Source: JAXLRU01 sp046330935
GTDB lineage: Bacteria; Actinomycetota; Actinomycetes; Actinomycetales; Kineosporiaceae
DNA: 64,000 bases
Assembly: GCA_046330935.1 (NCBI GenBank)
Contig: JAXLRU010000006.1
Coordinates: 1-64,000 of the forward strand
Direction: 5' to 3'
Shown here: piece by piece, positions 34,773 to 44,494 of the stretch
Numbering within the stretch: the stretch's first letter is position 1
Layout: each line of letters begins with the position of its first letter
Notes under the pieces: model-generated
Told to the model about the DNA's origin: nothing
Databases searched by the model: none
Seen by the model: only the letters and a program-made list of their open reading frames with translations
Made by a program: the position numbers and the translations under genes

Positions 34773-34956
34773 TCCCCCTCGCCCGTCACCACCGGTTCCG
34801 CGGGACACGACCCCGCAGAACGGGTGAAGGTTTCCCTCACGATCACCGATGAATGCGGTTGCGGCCTCATCCGGGCCCTGAGTACGCGAGACTGAAGCCC
34901 CCAGGGCCAGCAAGGGCGCGGCCGACCACCAGCGACTGTTGTGGAGTACACCGACC

Positions 34957-35796
34957 GTGACCGAACGGGACACCCTTGCGGCTGCCGTCAGCCGGGAAGC
35001 CCGCACCCGCGGCAACCCCAGCGTCATCGCCGCTCTCCTGTACTACCGGCTCGCCGTCATCCTGATCGTGGCCGGCTCCCTCACGATCGGCGCGCTCGGC
35101 TCGTTCTTCCTGATCGGCAGCCCCGCGGCGGAGGCCCAGTTCGGCGTCACCGACCCGCGTGGCAACTCGGTCCTGCGCTCCGGCGTCACCTCGGAATCCA
35201 GCTTCCAGACGTACGCGCAGCAGCGCGCCGTCCAGGTGGGGTCCGACCCGGTGCTGCGCCGCGCGGTCGAGGAACTCGCCGCCAAGGGCATCACGATGAC
35301 GATCGACTCCCTGCGCAGCGCCACGACCACCGACGTCGACAAGGACAGCGCGGTGATCAGCGTCCACGTCACCGCGACGACGGCCGACAGCGCCGTCGCC
35401 GCCGTGAACGCCGTGGTCAGCAGCTTCAAGGCCGAGTCGATCTCGCAGCTGCGCGCCCGCGCCGACCGCGAGCTCGACGCCATCAAGCAGGCACGCACCC
35501 GGCTGGCCACGAGCGGCAAGGACGTCGCCTCCACGCAGGCCTCCGCCGAGGCCCTCACCCAGCTGGAGCTGCGCGCGACCGACGTCGAGGTCGACGTCCA
35601 GTCCTTCGGCGACGGCATCAACTTCGTCGACGACGCCCGCGCGATCCCCGTCTCGAAGCCCCGCACCATCGCCCGGGGCGCCCTCATGGGTGCGGCCGCG
35701 GGCCTGCTGCTGTCCCTGATCCTCGCGTTCGCCTTGGCCGACCAGGTCCCGACGCAGCGGCGCAACCGGCTGCAGCCGCAGTTCCTGCCCATCTGA
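34957..35796 (+). CDS. Polysaccharide chain-length determinant (Wzz/YveK-like) membrane protein
   Basis: About 279 residues with two membrane spans, at about 32-54 (RLAVILIVAGSLTIG) and 242-262 (GALMGAAAGLLLSLILAFALAD, given as span only). The extracellular region between them has a coiled-coil-like AVVSSFKAESISQLRARAD section. A proline-containing VSKPRTIARG stretch precedes the second span, as in co-polymerase proteins. GTG at 34957 has GGAG 10 nt upstream; an in-frame TTG at 34939 would add 6 residues. No tyrosine kinase domain or BY-kinase gene is seen nearby. Role: controlling length of the Wzy polymer (inference). Confidence 0.75.
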   Translation: MTERDTLAAAVSREARTRGNPSVIAALLYYRLAVILIVAGSLTIGALGSFFLIGSPAAEAQFGVTDPRGNSVLRSGVTSESSFQTYAQQRAVQVGSDPVLRRAVEELAAKGITMTIDSLRSATTTDVDKDSAVISVHVTATTADSAVAAVNAVVSSFKAESISQLRARADRELDAIKQARTRLATSGKDVASTQASAEALTQLELRATDVEVDVQSFGDGINFVDDARAIPVSKPRTIARGALMGAAAGLLLSLILAFALADQVPTQRRNRLQPQFLPI

Positions 35797-35804
35797 TCGA
35801 CCCT

Positions 35805-35830
35805 CGCCCCGCCGCCGTCCCGGCGGGGCG
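35805..35830. terminator. Terminator hairpin after the chain-length gene
   Basis: 10-bp perfect stem (35805-35814 with 35821-35830), 6-nt loop; first of two tandem hairpins. Confidence 0.75.
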
Positions 35831-35841
35831 TGGCAGGCCGA

Positions 35842-35871
35842 GGGCCGGCTCCCCCCGCGGGGAGCCGGCCC
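35842..35871. terminator. Second tandem terminator hairpin
   Basis: 13-bp perfect stem (35842-35854 with 35859-35871), 4-nt loop, 11 nt after the first hairpin. From 35872 to 36020 I see no gene. Confidence 0.75.
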
Positions 35872-36020
35872 TTCGCCATGTCGGCAGGCGGCCGCTCGCC
35901 CCCTGACCCGCCCCGGGCAGCCTTGGGGCCCTACCCCCGCCACCGTCGGTCCTGCCCAGGCGCTCCCCACCGCGCGGGAGAGCTGCGGGAGGAGCGGCAG
36001 TCCTTCACGGAAACGACGAC

Positions 36021-36053
36021 GGGCCCGGCACCCCGAGGTGGGGTGCCGGGCCC
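36021..36053. terminator. Terminator of the DUF1972 glycosyltransferase gene
   Basis: 14-bp perfect stem (36021-36034 with 36040-36053), 5-nt loop, downstream of the minus-strand stop. Confidence 0.8.
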
Positions 36054-36074
36054 GGTGCTCGCCTGGGCGAGGGA

Positions 36075-37211
36075 TCAGACGTCGAGCGGCGCCTTCGTGC
36101 GGATCGGCTCCCGGGGTGCACCGCGGGAGGCCAGCGAGAGGGCGAGCTCCTCGTACTGCAGGGCGACGTCGTCCCAGCGGTACCGGGTGCTGGCCTGCTC
36201 CTGAGCGGCCAGGCCGCGCTTGCGGGCGGACTCGGGGTCGGTCTCGACCTGCTCCAGGGCCACGGCCACGGAGGCCGGGTCGGTGAAGTGCAGGCCGGTA
36301 CCGCCGAGGACCTCACGGTTGAAGTCGACGTCGAGGGCGGTCACCGCGGTGCCCGCACCCATGGCGCGCAGCAGCGAGGGGTTCGTGCCCCCCACCGAGT
36401 GCCCGTGCAGGTAGGACGCGGAGCCGGCGTAGAGCGCGTCGAGGAGCTCCTGGTCCCACAGGCTGCCGATCATCCGGACCCGGGGGTCGGAGGCGGCGAG
36501 CGCCTTGACGGCCTCGGAGTGCTCCGAGGCGTAGGGCACGGACCCGACGACGACGAGGGGCAGGGTCGCCTTCGACTGCACGTAGCCCTGGACGATGACG
36601 TCGACGTGGTTCTCGGGCTCCAGCCGGGCGACCACCACGTGGTAGCCCTGCGGCGTGAGGTCGAGGTCGGCGAGCCGCTCGAGGTGCGGCTCGCGCAGGA
36701 TCGGCGCGCCGTAGGGGATGAACACCGTCTCCGCGTCGTAGCGGCGACGGTAGTAGTCCTGGATGCCCACGGCGTCGGCGATCAGCGCCGAGCTCCACTT
36801 CACGGCCATCCGCTCGCACGCGAGGTAGTAGCGGCGCCCGGTGGGGCCCCACTTGGCGCGCTTCCACTCCAGACCGTCCATGTGCACGGCGTAGGGAATG
36901 CGGGCGGCGCGCAGCAGCGGCAGGAAGGGCGCGTTGGCCGCGTTGAAGACGATCGCCGCGTCGGCGCGCCGCTTGGCCAGGTGCGCCACGGACAGGGCGG
37001 TGTGGGAGAGCGTCTCGGCGCTCTTGGACGGCAGCGCGGGCAGCCGCACGCGGTCCATCCCCAGGTAGCTCGACGAGGTGTCCTCGCCGCGGCAGTAGAC
37101 GAGGACCTCGTGGCCGCGCTCCGCCAGACGAGAGCCGACTTCCTCCACGGCCGTCTCGAACCCGCCATACCTGGCGGGGACCCCGCGAGTGCCGACCATC
37201 GCGATGCGCAT
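36075..37211 (-). CDS. DUF1972-type GT4 glycosyltransferase, probable rhamnosyltransferase
   Basis: 378 residues. The N-terminus MRIAMVGTRGVPARYGGFETAVEE is the DUF1972 signature (GTRGVPARYGGFET). It is found in streptococcal beta-1,4-rhamnosyltransferases such as Cps2T/WchF. HMDGLEWKRAKW and, in the C-terminal GT4 domain, GHSVGGTNPSLLRAMGAGTAV are also family hallmarks. It would transfer rhamnose from dTDP-rhamnose, made by the rml genes here, to a lipid-linked acceptor. Specificity is inferred from family, not from residues. Transcribed alone and divergent from the beta-helix/PKD gene. Confidence 0.85.
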   Translation of the reverse strand: MRIAMVGTRGVPARYGGFETAVEEVGSRLAERGHEVLVYCRGEDTSSSYLGMDRVRLPALPSKSAETLSHTALSVAHLAKRRADAAIVFNAANAPFLPLLRAARIPYAVHMDGLEWKRAKWGPTGRRYYLACERMAVKWSSALIADAVGIQDYYRRRYDAETVFIPYGAPILREPHLERLADLDLTPQGYHVVVARLEPENHVDVIVQGYVQSKATLPLVVVGSVPYASEHSEAVKALAASDPRVRMIGSLWDQELLDALYAGSASYLHGHSVGGTNPSLLRAMGAGTAVTALDVDFNREVLGGTGLHFTDPASVAVALEQVETDPESARKRGLAAQEQASTRYRWDDVALQYEELALSLASRGAPREPIRTKAPLDV

Positions 37212-37721
37212 GACTCCACCTACTCCGCGTCATCAGATTGCTGAGCGAACGTTGCCCGGACTCCGGCGCGTTCTCGGCGTCGAGACCACCGGCACACACG
37301 TCGGGAGAACCCGAGGCTAGCGAAGTTCACCGGGGCGTACCCCGCACTCCACCAAAGTGCCGCTCCCAGGATCACGCCTTCGTCGGGCGAGGGCGGGAGT
37401 GACCGGTCAAGTACCCCCACTCGGCGCAGCCCGCCCGAGGAAGTGTTTTCGCGACGGCCGGAGCGTAACGTTTTCGGAATGCCCTCTCGGGCGTCCTCCC
37501 TGCTCGGATCAGGTGACGGAAGGCAGTCGAGGCCCCCGCACGCAGCGTCGCGGCTGGCAAACGGGTGACGGCCGAAGGGATGAAAACCCCCCGGATCGTG
37601 CAAGTTCGCCGTATCGAGTCTTCATCGCCCCGATCCCCTCACCGATCCACGGACCGACACAAGCGGGCCCCGCTCACCGGCGGATCCGCTTCAACCGAGC
37701 CAGCCGTGGTGAGGAACCCCC
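37212..37721. other. 510-nt intergenic region between divergent genes
   Basis: No convincing gene on either strand. It must hold both the DUF1972 gene promoter and the beta-helix gene promoter. A GGAAGT (37439-37444) and CGTAAC (37464-37469) pair, 19 nt apart, vaguely recalls ECF sigma promoters. Some short AT-richer stretches (near 37441-37480 and 37575-37590) stand out. A ribosome binding site GAGGAA precedes the ATG at 37722. Nothing else assignable. Confidence 0.4.
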
Positions 37722-40700
37722 ATGAAGAGGATCACCCCGCTTCCCGTCCGGGTCGTGGCCAGTTCGCGAGGTGCGCTCGCCCGCACGGTCGCCAGCGCGC
37801 TGGTGGCGGTCGTCCCGCCCGTGGCCGCCAGCCAGGTGACGCCCGCGTCGACCACGGTCTCGACGACGACCAGCACGACGTCGTCCTCCACCACCTCCGG
37901 CACGACGGGGTCCCCGACCGTGACGTCGAGCGCCGCGAGCGCCACCACCGCCGCCCGTACCGGCACCGCGACCACGCTGGGCTCGCTGGCCCTGCCCGTG
38001 CCGAGCAACGCGATCGTCGTCTCGCCCAGCGGCGACGACACCGATCCGGGCACCGCCGCCGCGCCGCTGCGCACCGTCACCCGCGCCGTCGCCGTCGCCC
38101 CCTCGGGCGCGACCATCGTGCTGCGCGCCGGGGAGTACCACGAGGACGTCGACGTCCCCTCGGGCAAGAAGGTCCTGCTGCAGAACTGGCCGGGCGAGGT
38201 CGTGTGGTTCGACGGCTCGCGCCGCACCACGGCCTGGGTGGCCGACGGGTCGCGCTGGCGCCTGGACGGCTGGACGGCCAGCTACGACACTCGCGACACC
38301 ACCGGCGGCCTGATCACCTCGGCCTCGCCGATGGCCGCCTACCCGGCGCAGCTGTGGATCGACGGGGCCCGCCAGAGCGAGGTGAAGTCACTCGCGGAGG
38401 TCGTGGCCGGCACCTTCTACGTGGACCAGACCAACGACAAGGTGTGGCTCGGCTCCAGCCCCTCGGGCAAGGAGGTCCGCGTGGCCGACCTGCCCGAGGC
38501 CCTCTACATCAACAAGGGCAACGGCTCGGCGATCCGCGGGATCGGCTTCCGCCGCTACGCCACCCCCATCGCCCGGATGGGCATGGTCAAGGCCTACGCC
38601 GACGACGTCACCGTCAGCGACTCGGTGTTCAGCGACTCCTCGCTGTCCGGCCTGTCGCTGAACGGGGCGCGCGCCACGATCACCCGCAGCCTGTTCGAGC
38701 GCAACGGCCAGCTCGGCCTGCAGGGCAACCACACCGACGACCTGCAGGTCACCAACTCGGTCGCCCGGACGAACAACGTGTACAACTTCGCGACCAACCA
38801 CGCCGCGGGCGGCATGAAGTTCACGCAGGCGCGCCGGCTCACCCTCACCGACAACTCCTTCGAGACCAACACCGGCCACGGCCTGTGGCTCGACGAGTCG
38901 GTCCTGCACGCCGTCGTCGCCCGCAACACCTTCAAGGCGAACACCCGCCACGCGATGGACTTCGAGATCAGCGCCGACCTGCTGTTCGTCGGCAACACCG
39001 CCACGGACAACGGCGAGTCCGCCCTGCGGATCCTCGAATCCGGCCACGTGCGGGCCTGGAACAACACGATGGTGTCCAACGTCAAGGGCGTGGACATGTT
39101 CGACGGCGACCGCATGGCCGCCGACCCCACGACCCGCGGCGCCGACAGCCGCTACCCGACGCCCGACCCGCTCATGACGTGGGAGGTCAGCGACGTCGAG
39201 ATCCGCAACAACGTCCTGAACACCAAGAGCGGCTCGAAGTTCGCCTTCGGCTATGACGACGCCCGCAAGACCGGCAACGCCTCGGCCCTGCGGATCGCCA
39301 CCAACGACAACGCCTACTGGCGCCTGTCGGCCACCAGCCCCACCTGGACCGCGGCCTGGGGCATGTACCCCTCCCCCGGCATGGTGGCCAGCAAGACCCT
39401 CTCCGCCTTCGCCCAGAGCTCCGGCCAGGAGACCCGCTCCGTCGAGGTCACCCAGACCTCGAACCCGTGGCCGACCGGCGGCCCCACCGGCGCGGCCGTC
39501 CCCTCGGACGTCGCGGCCCTGCTCGGTACCGCCAGCGGCACCAAGGTCCGTGCGGGCGCGCCCGCCGCGCCGATCGCCTCACTCAAGGTGACGTGCACCG
39601 GCCGCACCTGCGCCGCCGACGGCTCCGCCTCCTCCGACCCGGGCGGGAGCATCGTCTCCTGGGCGTGGTCCTTCGGTGACGGCTCCACCGCCAGCGGCAA
39701 GACCGCCTCGCACACCTACGCCACCACGGGTACGTACACGGTGACCCTCAAGGTCACCGACGACTCGGGACTGACCGCGACGGCCAGCACCACCGTGGCG
39801 ACCAGCGGCAACGCGGCCCCGGTGGCGGCCTTCACGAGCCAGTGCACGCAGCGCACCTGCACGCTGGACGCGACGTCGTCGACCGACTCGGACGGCACGA
39901 TCACTGCCTGGGCGTGGACGGGGGGTGGCGCCCCCGTCTCCGGCGCCACCTCCGCCAAGGCCAGCATCACTTTTGGCGCCGCCGGCAGCTACCCCGTCGC
40001 CCTCACCGTCACCGACGACGACGGGGCCACCTCCAGCACCACCCGCACCCTCACGATCACCAACACGGCGCCGGTGGCGTCCTTCACCAGCACCTGCGGC
40101 CAGCGCACCTGCACCCTGGACGCCTCGGGCTCCAGCGACCCCGATGGCACCGTGACCGCCTGGGCCTGGTCGGCCTCGGGCGCCACGGTCACCGGTGGCT
40201 CGACCGCCACGCCCACCCTGACCTACTCCGCGGCCGGCACGTACACAGTCTGGCTGAGGGTCACCGACGACGACGGCGCCACGAACGCCGTCTCGCGCAC
40301 CGTGACCGTCACGAACCTCGCGCCCGTGGCGTCCTTCACCACCAGCTGCACCCTGCGCACCTGCACCTTCGACGCCTCCGGGTCGCGCGACGCCGACGGC
40401 CGCATCACCGGGTTCGCCTGGACCTTCGGTGACGGGTCGCAGGCCACGGGTGCCACGGCGACGCGCACCTACGCCGAGGACGGCACGTACACCGTGCGCC
40501 TGGTGGCCACCGACGACGACGGCGGCACCGACGCCGCGACCGACGCGGTCGCGGTGAGCTCGACGATCGCGCAGGACACGTTCGCCCGTACCGAGACCGC
40601 CTCGTGGGGGTCGACCCCGGCGGGCGCCGCGTGGTCGCTGCTCTACAGCGCCAGCTCCTACGACGTGGAGTCGGGCCGGGCCGACATGGTGCTGCCCACC

Positions 40701-41210
40701 AAGGGCCTCACCCGCATGGCGTGGCTGGACGACGTGGCCGTCGCCGACACCGACGCTGCAGTGACCACCCGCATCTCCACGCTGCCCACCGGCAGCAACG
40801 GGCAGGTGTGGACCTACCTGGTGGCCCGCCGGGCCGACGAGACGACGTCCTACCGGCTGCGCAGCCGGGTGCTGGGCGACGGCAGCCTGCGCGTCGCGCT
40901 GGTGCGCCGGGCGGGGAGCGGCTCGGACACCGTGATCGGCACCGAGATCCTCGTCGACGGCGTCAAGGTCGCCGCCGACCAGCCGCTGCGGATGCGGCTG
41001 AGCGTCACCGGCTCCTCCCCCACCACCCTGGCCGGCAAGGTCTGGGCCGCGGGGACCGCCGAGCCCGACTGGCAGGTGCAGGGCAGCGACTCCTCGACCG
41101 CGCTGCAGGGCAAGGGCACCCCCGCCCTGGGCGCCTACCAGAACTCGGGGAACACGGCCGGTCTCACCGTGGTGTCGTTCGACGACTTCTCGGTGACCGA
41201 CCTGTCCTGA
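37722..41210 (+). CDS. Secreted beta-helix / four-PKD / C-terminal module protein
   Basis: 1162 residues. Weak signal region (about 1-36), then a Thr/Ser-rich linker (37-90). A right-handed parallel beta-helix follows (about 97-590) with NNxF/DNSFETNTGHGLWL-type coils. Next come four PKD domains starting near 615, 698, 785 and 867, each with a C-x4-C pair. Last is a ~215-residue module (948-1162) beginning TIAQDTFARTETASWG and ending DDFSVTDLS. Beta-helices are typical of polysaccharide lyases, epimerases and phage-tail-like binders. I see no definite catalytic residues. Acts outside the cell; probably binds or modifies the exopolysaccharide. Paralog at 54551. Confidence 0.82.
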   Translation: MKRITPLPVRVVASSRGALARTVASALVAVVPPVAASQVTPASTTVSTTTSTTSSSTTSGTTGSPTVTSSAASATTAARTGTATTLGSLALPVPSNAIVVSPSGDDTDPGTAAAPLRTVTRAVAVAPSGATIVLRAGEYHEDVDVPSGKKVLLQNWPGEVVWFDGSRRTTAWVADGSRWRLDGWTASYDTRDTTGGLITSASPMAAYPAQLWIDGARQSEVKSLAEVVAGTFYVDQTNDKVWLGSSPSGKEVRVADLPEALYINKGNGSAIRGIGFRRYATPIARMGMVKAYADDVTVSDSVFSDSSLSGLSLNGARATITRSLFERNGQLGLQGNHTDDLQVTNSVARTNNVYNFATNHAAGGMKFTQARRLTLTDNSFETNTGHGLWLDESVLHAVVARNTFKANTRHAMDFEISADLLFVGNTATDNGESALRILESGHVRAWNNTMVSNVKGVDMFDGDRMAADPTTRGADSRYPTPDPLMTWEVSDVEIRNNVLNTKSGSKFAFGYDDARKTGNASALRIATNDNAYWRLSATSPTWTAAWGMYPSPGMVASKTLSAFAQSSGQETRSVEVTQTSNPWPTGGPTGAAVPSDVAALLGTASGTKVRAGAPAAPIASLKVTCTGRTCAADGSASSDPGGSIVSWAWSFGDGSTASGKTASHTYATTGTYTVTLKVTDDSGLTATASTTVATSGNAAPVAAFTSQCTQRTCTLDATSSTDSDGTITAWAWTGGGAPVSGATSAKASITFGAAGSYPVALTVTDDDGATSSTTRTLTITNTAPVASFTSTCGQRTCTLDASGSSDPDGTVTAWAWSASGATVTGGSTATPTLTYSAAGTYTVWLRVTDDDGATNAVSRTVTVTNLAPVASFTTSCTLRTCTFDASGSRDADGRITGFAWTFGDGSQATGATATRTYAEDGTYTVRLVATDDDGGTDAATDAVAVSSTIAQDTFARTETASWGSTPAGAAWSLLYSASSYDVESGRADMVLPTKGLTRMAWLDDVAVADTDAAVTTRISTLPTGSNGQVWTYLVARRADETTSYRLRSRVLGDGSLRVALVRRAGSGSDTVIGTEILVDGVKVAADQPLRMRLSVTGSSPTTLAGKVWAAGTAEPDWQVQGSDSSTALQGKGTPALGAYQNSGNTAGLTVVSFDDFSVTDLS

Positions 41211-41245
41211 CCCACCCCTGAACCAGTCCCCACTCCCGCACGGAC

Positions 41246-41280
41246 GACGGGCGGCGGCGCGACCAGCGCCGCCGCCCGTC
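41246..41280. terminator. Bidirectional terminator hairpin
   Basis: Perfect 15-bp stem (41246-41260 with 41266-41280), 5-nt loop, between convergent beta-helix and GT4 genes. Confidence 0.85.
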
Positions 41281-41292
41281 GCGCGTCGTCGG

Positions 41293-42501
41293 TCAGGCGC
41301 GCGGTGCGGGTGCGACCTCGCGCGCGGGCGAGCCGCCCCGGGCGATCGCCCGCACGGCGGCGCGCACGGACGAGCGGTAGGCCTCCATCGAGAACCGCCG
41401 CTCCGCCTCCTCGCGGCCGGCGCGGGCGATCCTCATCGCCTGGGACCAGTCGTCCACGAGCAACCGGACGCCGTCGGCGAGGGCGCGCGCGTCGTCGGCC
41501 GCCACGAGCACGCCCGTGCGGCCGTGAGTGACGATCTCGGGCAGCCCCTGCACGGCGGCGGCGACCAGCGGGCGCCCGGCGAGCATGGCCTCGACCGCGG
41601 CGTTGCCGAACGGTTCCGCGCGCGAGGGCATGAGCACGACGTCGGCCTCGGCGTGGCTGGACCACACGTCGTCCACGAACCCGAGGAAGCGGACCCGCTC
41701 GGCCAGCCCCTCGCGCTCGACGGTCTCGCGGACCTGGGCCTCGAACCACTCGTAGCCCTCGAACACGTCGCCCGCGAGATCCAGACGGGCATCGACGCCG
41801 TCGGCGACCAGCCGCGCGAGCGCGTCGACGGCCAGGTCGGTGCCCTTGCGGGCCGAGATGCGACCGACGAGGAGCAGGCGCACCGGCTTGTCGAGCGGGT
41901 CGCTCGGCCCCGGCAGCGGCGAGGGCGGCTCCTCGATGCCGTTGTAGATGACGCTCGTGCGCGACGCGATCGACGGCAGCGCGCGCACCAGAGCCGCGTA
42001 GGCGGCCCGGCTGTTGACGACGACGGAGCGGGCCAGGCGCGCCGGGACGCTCAGCGCCCAGCCCACCGCGCGCCCCACGTCGGGCTCGGCCTCGTGCACG
42101 TGACACAGCGCCGGTACCCGGGCCAGCCGCGCGGCGGCCAGCCAGATCGGGATGGTCAGGGTGTTGACGTACACGACGTCGGCGCGCGACTGGCGCAGCA
42201 GCCGCACGAGCCGGGGCAGCGCGCGGAGGGTGCGCAGGCCGAGGCGCAGGATGCCCACCGGCGTCGCGTACATGCGGCGCAGGACCGGCACGTCGGCGAT
42301 CACGACCTCGAGGCCGTGCTCACGACACGCCTGGGTGAAGGGGCCCTCACGGGGGACGACGACCGTGACCTCGCCCTCGGCGCGTAGGGCGAGTGCCGAC
42401 TGCAGGGCCATCCGGTCGGAGCCGTACAACTCGGCCGACGGGTGTGCCAGGAACACGCGCAAGGAACGCGCTCGCCCCTGGTCGTCGCCGTCCGCCCTCA
42501 T
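41293..42501 (-). CDS. GT4 family glycosyltransferase
   Basis: 402 residues of GT-B fold. N-terminal VFLAHPSAELYGSDRMALQ; C-terminal LLLVGRISARKGTDLAVDAL; donor site region SRAEPFGNAAVEAMLAGRPLV with the E-x7-E pair. It is a clear sister of the GT4 at 47072 (HPSGDLYGADRM, SRIEPFGSVAVEAQ). ATG at 42501 has GAGAGGGG 9 nt upstream; the open frame continues upstream on the same strand, but only as antisense to the polymerase gene. The pair bracket the polymerase-flippase genes. Sugar specificity unknown. Confidence 0.87.
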   Translation of the reverse strand: MRADGDDQGRARSLRVFLAHPSAELYGSDRMALQSALALRAEGEVTVVVPREGPFTQACREHGLEVVIADVPVLRRMYATPVGILRLGLRTLRALPRLVRLLRQSRADVVYVNTLTIPIWLAAARLARVPALCHVHEAEPDVGRAVGWALSVPARLARSVVVNSRAAYAALVRALPSIASRTSVIYNGIEEPPSPLPGPSDPLDKPVRLLLVGRISARKGTDLAVDALARLVADGVDARLDLAGDVFEGYEWFEAQVRETVEREGLAERVRFLGFVDDVWSSHAEADVVLMPSRAEPFGNAAVEAMLAGRPLVAAAVQGLPEIVTHGRTGVLVAADDARALADGVRLLVDDWSQAMRIARAGREEAERRFSMEAYRSSVRAAVRAIARGGSPAREVAPAPRA

Positions 42502-43029
42502 CGTGGCGCCCCTCTCCCCATGCTCGGTTGCCGACAAGTGTGCACCCCCACCTCGCCCTCGCGGGGGCAGTTCGCCAACTCGGCACCGCGCAACGGCCCC
42601 GATCGGCGAGAATCCCCCTTCCGGACCACCCTGCGTGATCGATGACCACGCAGCGACGACCGGGAGGCATCCCGTGGAACTCCTGGCTGCCCGACGGTGA
42701 CGTGCCCTATCCTGCCGGAGCCTCACACCGTAGTGGGACCAGCCACGCACAGCCGGAACGGATAGCCTCGCCCGGCGCGCGATCGCCGGCGTGACGGTGT
42801 GCCCCGCCCCCCAGGGCGAGCACGGCGCGCCCGGTTCGCGGTCGGACCGCGAGGGTTCGGCGGAATGCCTGTTGAGCCGTGCGGGTGGAGTCCGGTCGAG
42901 ACGGCCGGCCCGCGCCCGCACCTCGACGACGCTGGGAAGGTCGATGTCCCGACGCTGTGTGCCCACCGCCGGGCCGCGGTACCCCACCGCGCCGTCCCCG
43001 ACGGTGCCCGACCGAGGAGAAGCCTCCGA
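42502..43029. other. 528-nt intergenic region between divergent GT4 and polymerase genes
   Basis: No supported gene. Candidate -10 elements for the polymerase are TATCCT (42708-42713) and TAGCCT (42763-42768). A 7-bp inverted repeat CTGCGTG...CACGCAG surrounds 42631-42653. An in-frame extension of the polymerase into 42799-43029 is arginine/proline-rich and not membrane-like, so I treat it as leader. Confidence 0.4.
43014..43019 (+). promoter_or_regulatory. Ribosome binding site GAGGAG deciding the polymerase start
   Basis: GAGGAG lies 10 nt before the GTG at 43030, supporting that start against in-frame starts further upstream. Confidence 0.55.
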
Positions 43030-44400
43030 GTGTTCCGGCCGGTGACCCCGTACGAGGCGGTGAGCGGCGAGTGCCTGTCGCGCCGCAAGCTCGCCGCCCT
43101 CACCTACGCGCCGCTGGTGCTCATGGTCGCCAGCGACTTCAAGCTGCGCAGCCGCGACATCGACAGCTCCGTCTCCGGTGCACCCGACATCTTCGTGCTG
43201 CTCGAGCTCGCCGTGTACGGGCTCCTCGCGTTCTCGCTGCTGGCCTTCTACCCCGTGCCGCAGCGGGCACCGCGCCTGGCCCGCGCCATGTCGGTGCCGG
43301 GCCTGATCGGCACCTTCTTCTTCGGCACCCTCATCCTCAGCGCTGCGATCTCGCCGTTCCGGACCATGGCCATGGTCCGGGCGGCCCAGACGGTGATCTG
43401 GCTGGCGCTGGCCCTTGCGATGACCCAGCACCTGCGCCGGGAGCACCTGCACAAGCTGGCGCACGGCTTCATCATCGTGATCACGGCCGCGGTCGTGATC
43501 GGGCGGGTCGACCCGCAGCCGCCCCTGCGGTTGCAGGAGGGCCGCTTCACCTGGCTCTACGTGCACCCCGTGGTCGCCGGGATCTACCTCGGGCTGAGCA
43601 CGCTCCTGGTGACGGCCTACCTGATCACCCGCGGCCGGCCGCGGCCCGGGCCCCAGTGGTCGCCCGCCGTGTACGCGGGGCTGCTGGGCCTGCACGCGGT
43701 GTCCCTGATCACTACGCGCACGCGCGGGGCGCTGCTGGGCTACGTCGTGGCGGCGGTGGTCCTCATGCTCACCGCACTGCGCCGCCGTCGAGGTGCCGCG
43801 GCGTTCCTCGTCGCCAGCATCGCCGGGTTCCTCCTGCTGCTGTTCAGCAGCACCGTGGCCACGTTCCTCGAACGCGGGGAGTCCGCCGAGAAGTTGGCCA
43901 CCCTCAACTCGCGCACCGAGCTGTGGACGCTGGCCTGGAAGGCGATCCAGGAGGAACCCTGGTTCGGCCACGGGCTGTCCGCCTCCCGCGGACTGTTCCT
44001 CGACGAGATCGGCCTCGGCGGCGGACACAACATCATCGTGAACCTGCTCGTCGACCAGGGCGGCCTCGGCATCGTCGCCTTCGTCCTGCTGGTCTCGACG
44101 CTGTTCGTCACCTTCCGGACGCTGATCGTGCGCGAGCGCAACCTCGTGTCGGACTACCGGATCGACATCGCGATGCTGTTCAGCATCCTCGTCTACCTGC
44201 TGGTGGACGGCATGACGACCGAGTACCTGGCCGCCCCCGCCAACGGCGCTTCGGGCTGGCTGATCATCATCATCGTCTGGTCGAGCCGCTTGCTCTCCGA
44301 CGTCCGGCAGGAGCGGCGGTGGTTGAGCAGGCTCCGCGCCGCCACGCCCGTCGTTCCGGCGCAGTTCATGTCCGTCGGAGCGGACCAGCGGCTGGGCTGA
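43030..44400 (+). CDS. O-antigen polymerase/ligase-like membrane protein (Wzy/WaaL family)
   Basis: About 456 residues with 10 or more membrane spans. The Wzy_C/O-antigen ligase region is visible: HAVSLITTRTRGALLGYVVAAV, then a long extracellular loop with NSRTELWTLAWKAIQEEPWFGHGLSASR and GGGHNIIVNLLVDQGGLG (Arg, His and Gly positions characteristic of the family; cited in pieces). Polymerises or ligates lipid-linked repeat units at the outer membrane face. Upstream of a flippase in the same direction, so the pair forms the core of a Wzx/Wzy system. Polymerase versus ligase cannot be decided from sequence. Confidence 0.82.
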   Translation: MFRPVTPYEAVSGECLSRRKLAALTYAPLVLMVASDFKLRSRDIDSSVSGAPDIFVLLELAVYGLLAFSLLAFYPVPQRAPRLARAMSVPGLIGTFFFGTLILSAAISPFRTMAMVRAAQTVIWLALALAMTQHLRREHLHKLAHGFIIVITAAVVIGRVDPQPPLRLQEGRFTWLYVHPVVAGIYLGLSTLLVTAYLITRGRPRPGPQWSPAVYAGLLGLHAVSLITTRTRGALLGYVVAAVVLMLTALRRRRGAAAFLVASIAGFLLLLFSSTVATFLERGESAEKLATLNSRTELWTLAWKAIQEEPWFGHGLSASRGLFLDEIGLGGGHNIIVNLLVDQGGLGIVAFVLLVSTLFVTFRTLIVRERNLVSDYRIDIAMLFSILVYLLVDGMTTEYLAAPANGASGWLIIIIVWSSRLLSDVRQERRWLSRLRAATPVVPAQFMSVGADQRLG

Positions 44401-44423
44401 GGCGCCCGCTCGCACCGCAGGAC

Positions 44424-44429
44424 TACGAT
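44424..44429 (+). promoter_or_regulatory. Possible -10 box TACGAT before the flippase gene
   Basis: TACGAT lies in the 94-nt gap after the polymerase stop, 65 nt before the flippase ATG; no clear -35. Confidence 0.3.
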
Positions 44430-44494
44430 CCGCAACGGTCCACACGGAGCGTGCTCACGCACGCGTCGGCGTGGGCGCCAGAGAGGAGCGCACG

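Noticed and set aside
35830..36204. A 124-codon plus-strand frame over the tandem terminators
   Set aside because: It consists largely of hairpin sequence and the antisense of the DUF1972 gene.
37520..37600. Sequence GGCAAAC with nearby GTGACG resembling part of a c-di-GMP-I riboswitch
   Set aside because: The required second stem loop and the GCAAAGC-type motif are missing; chance similarity is more likely.
42799..43029. N-terminal extension of the polymerase frame by 77 residues
   Set aside because: Arg/Pro-rich, not membrane-like; GAGGAG before the GTG at 43030 gives a better start.
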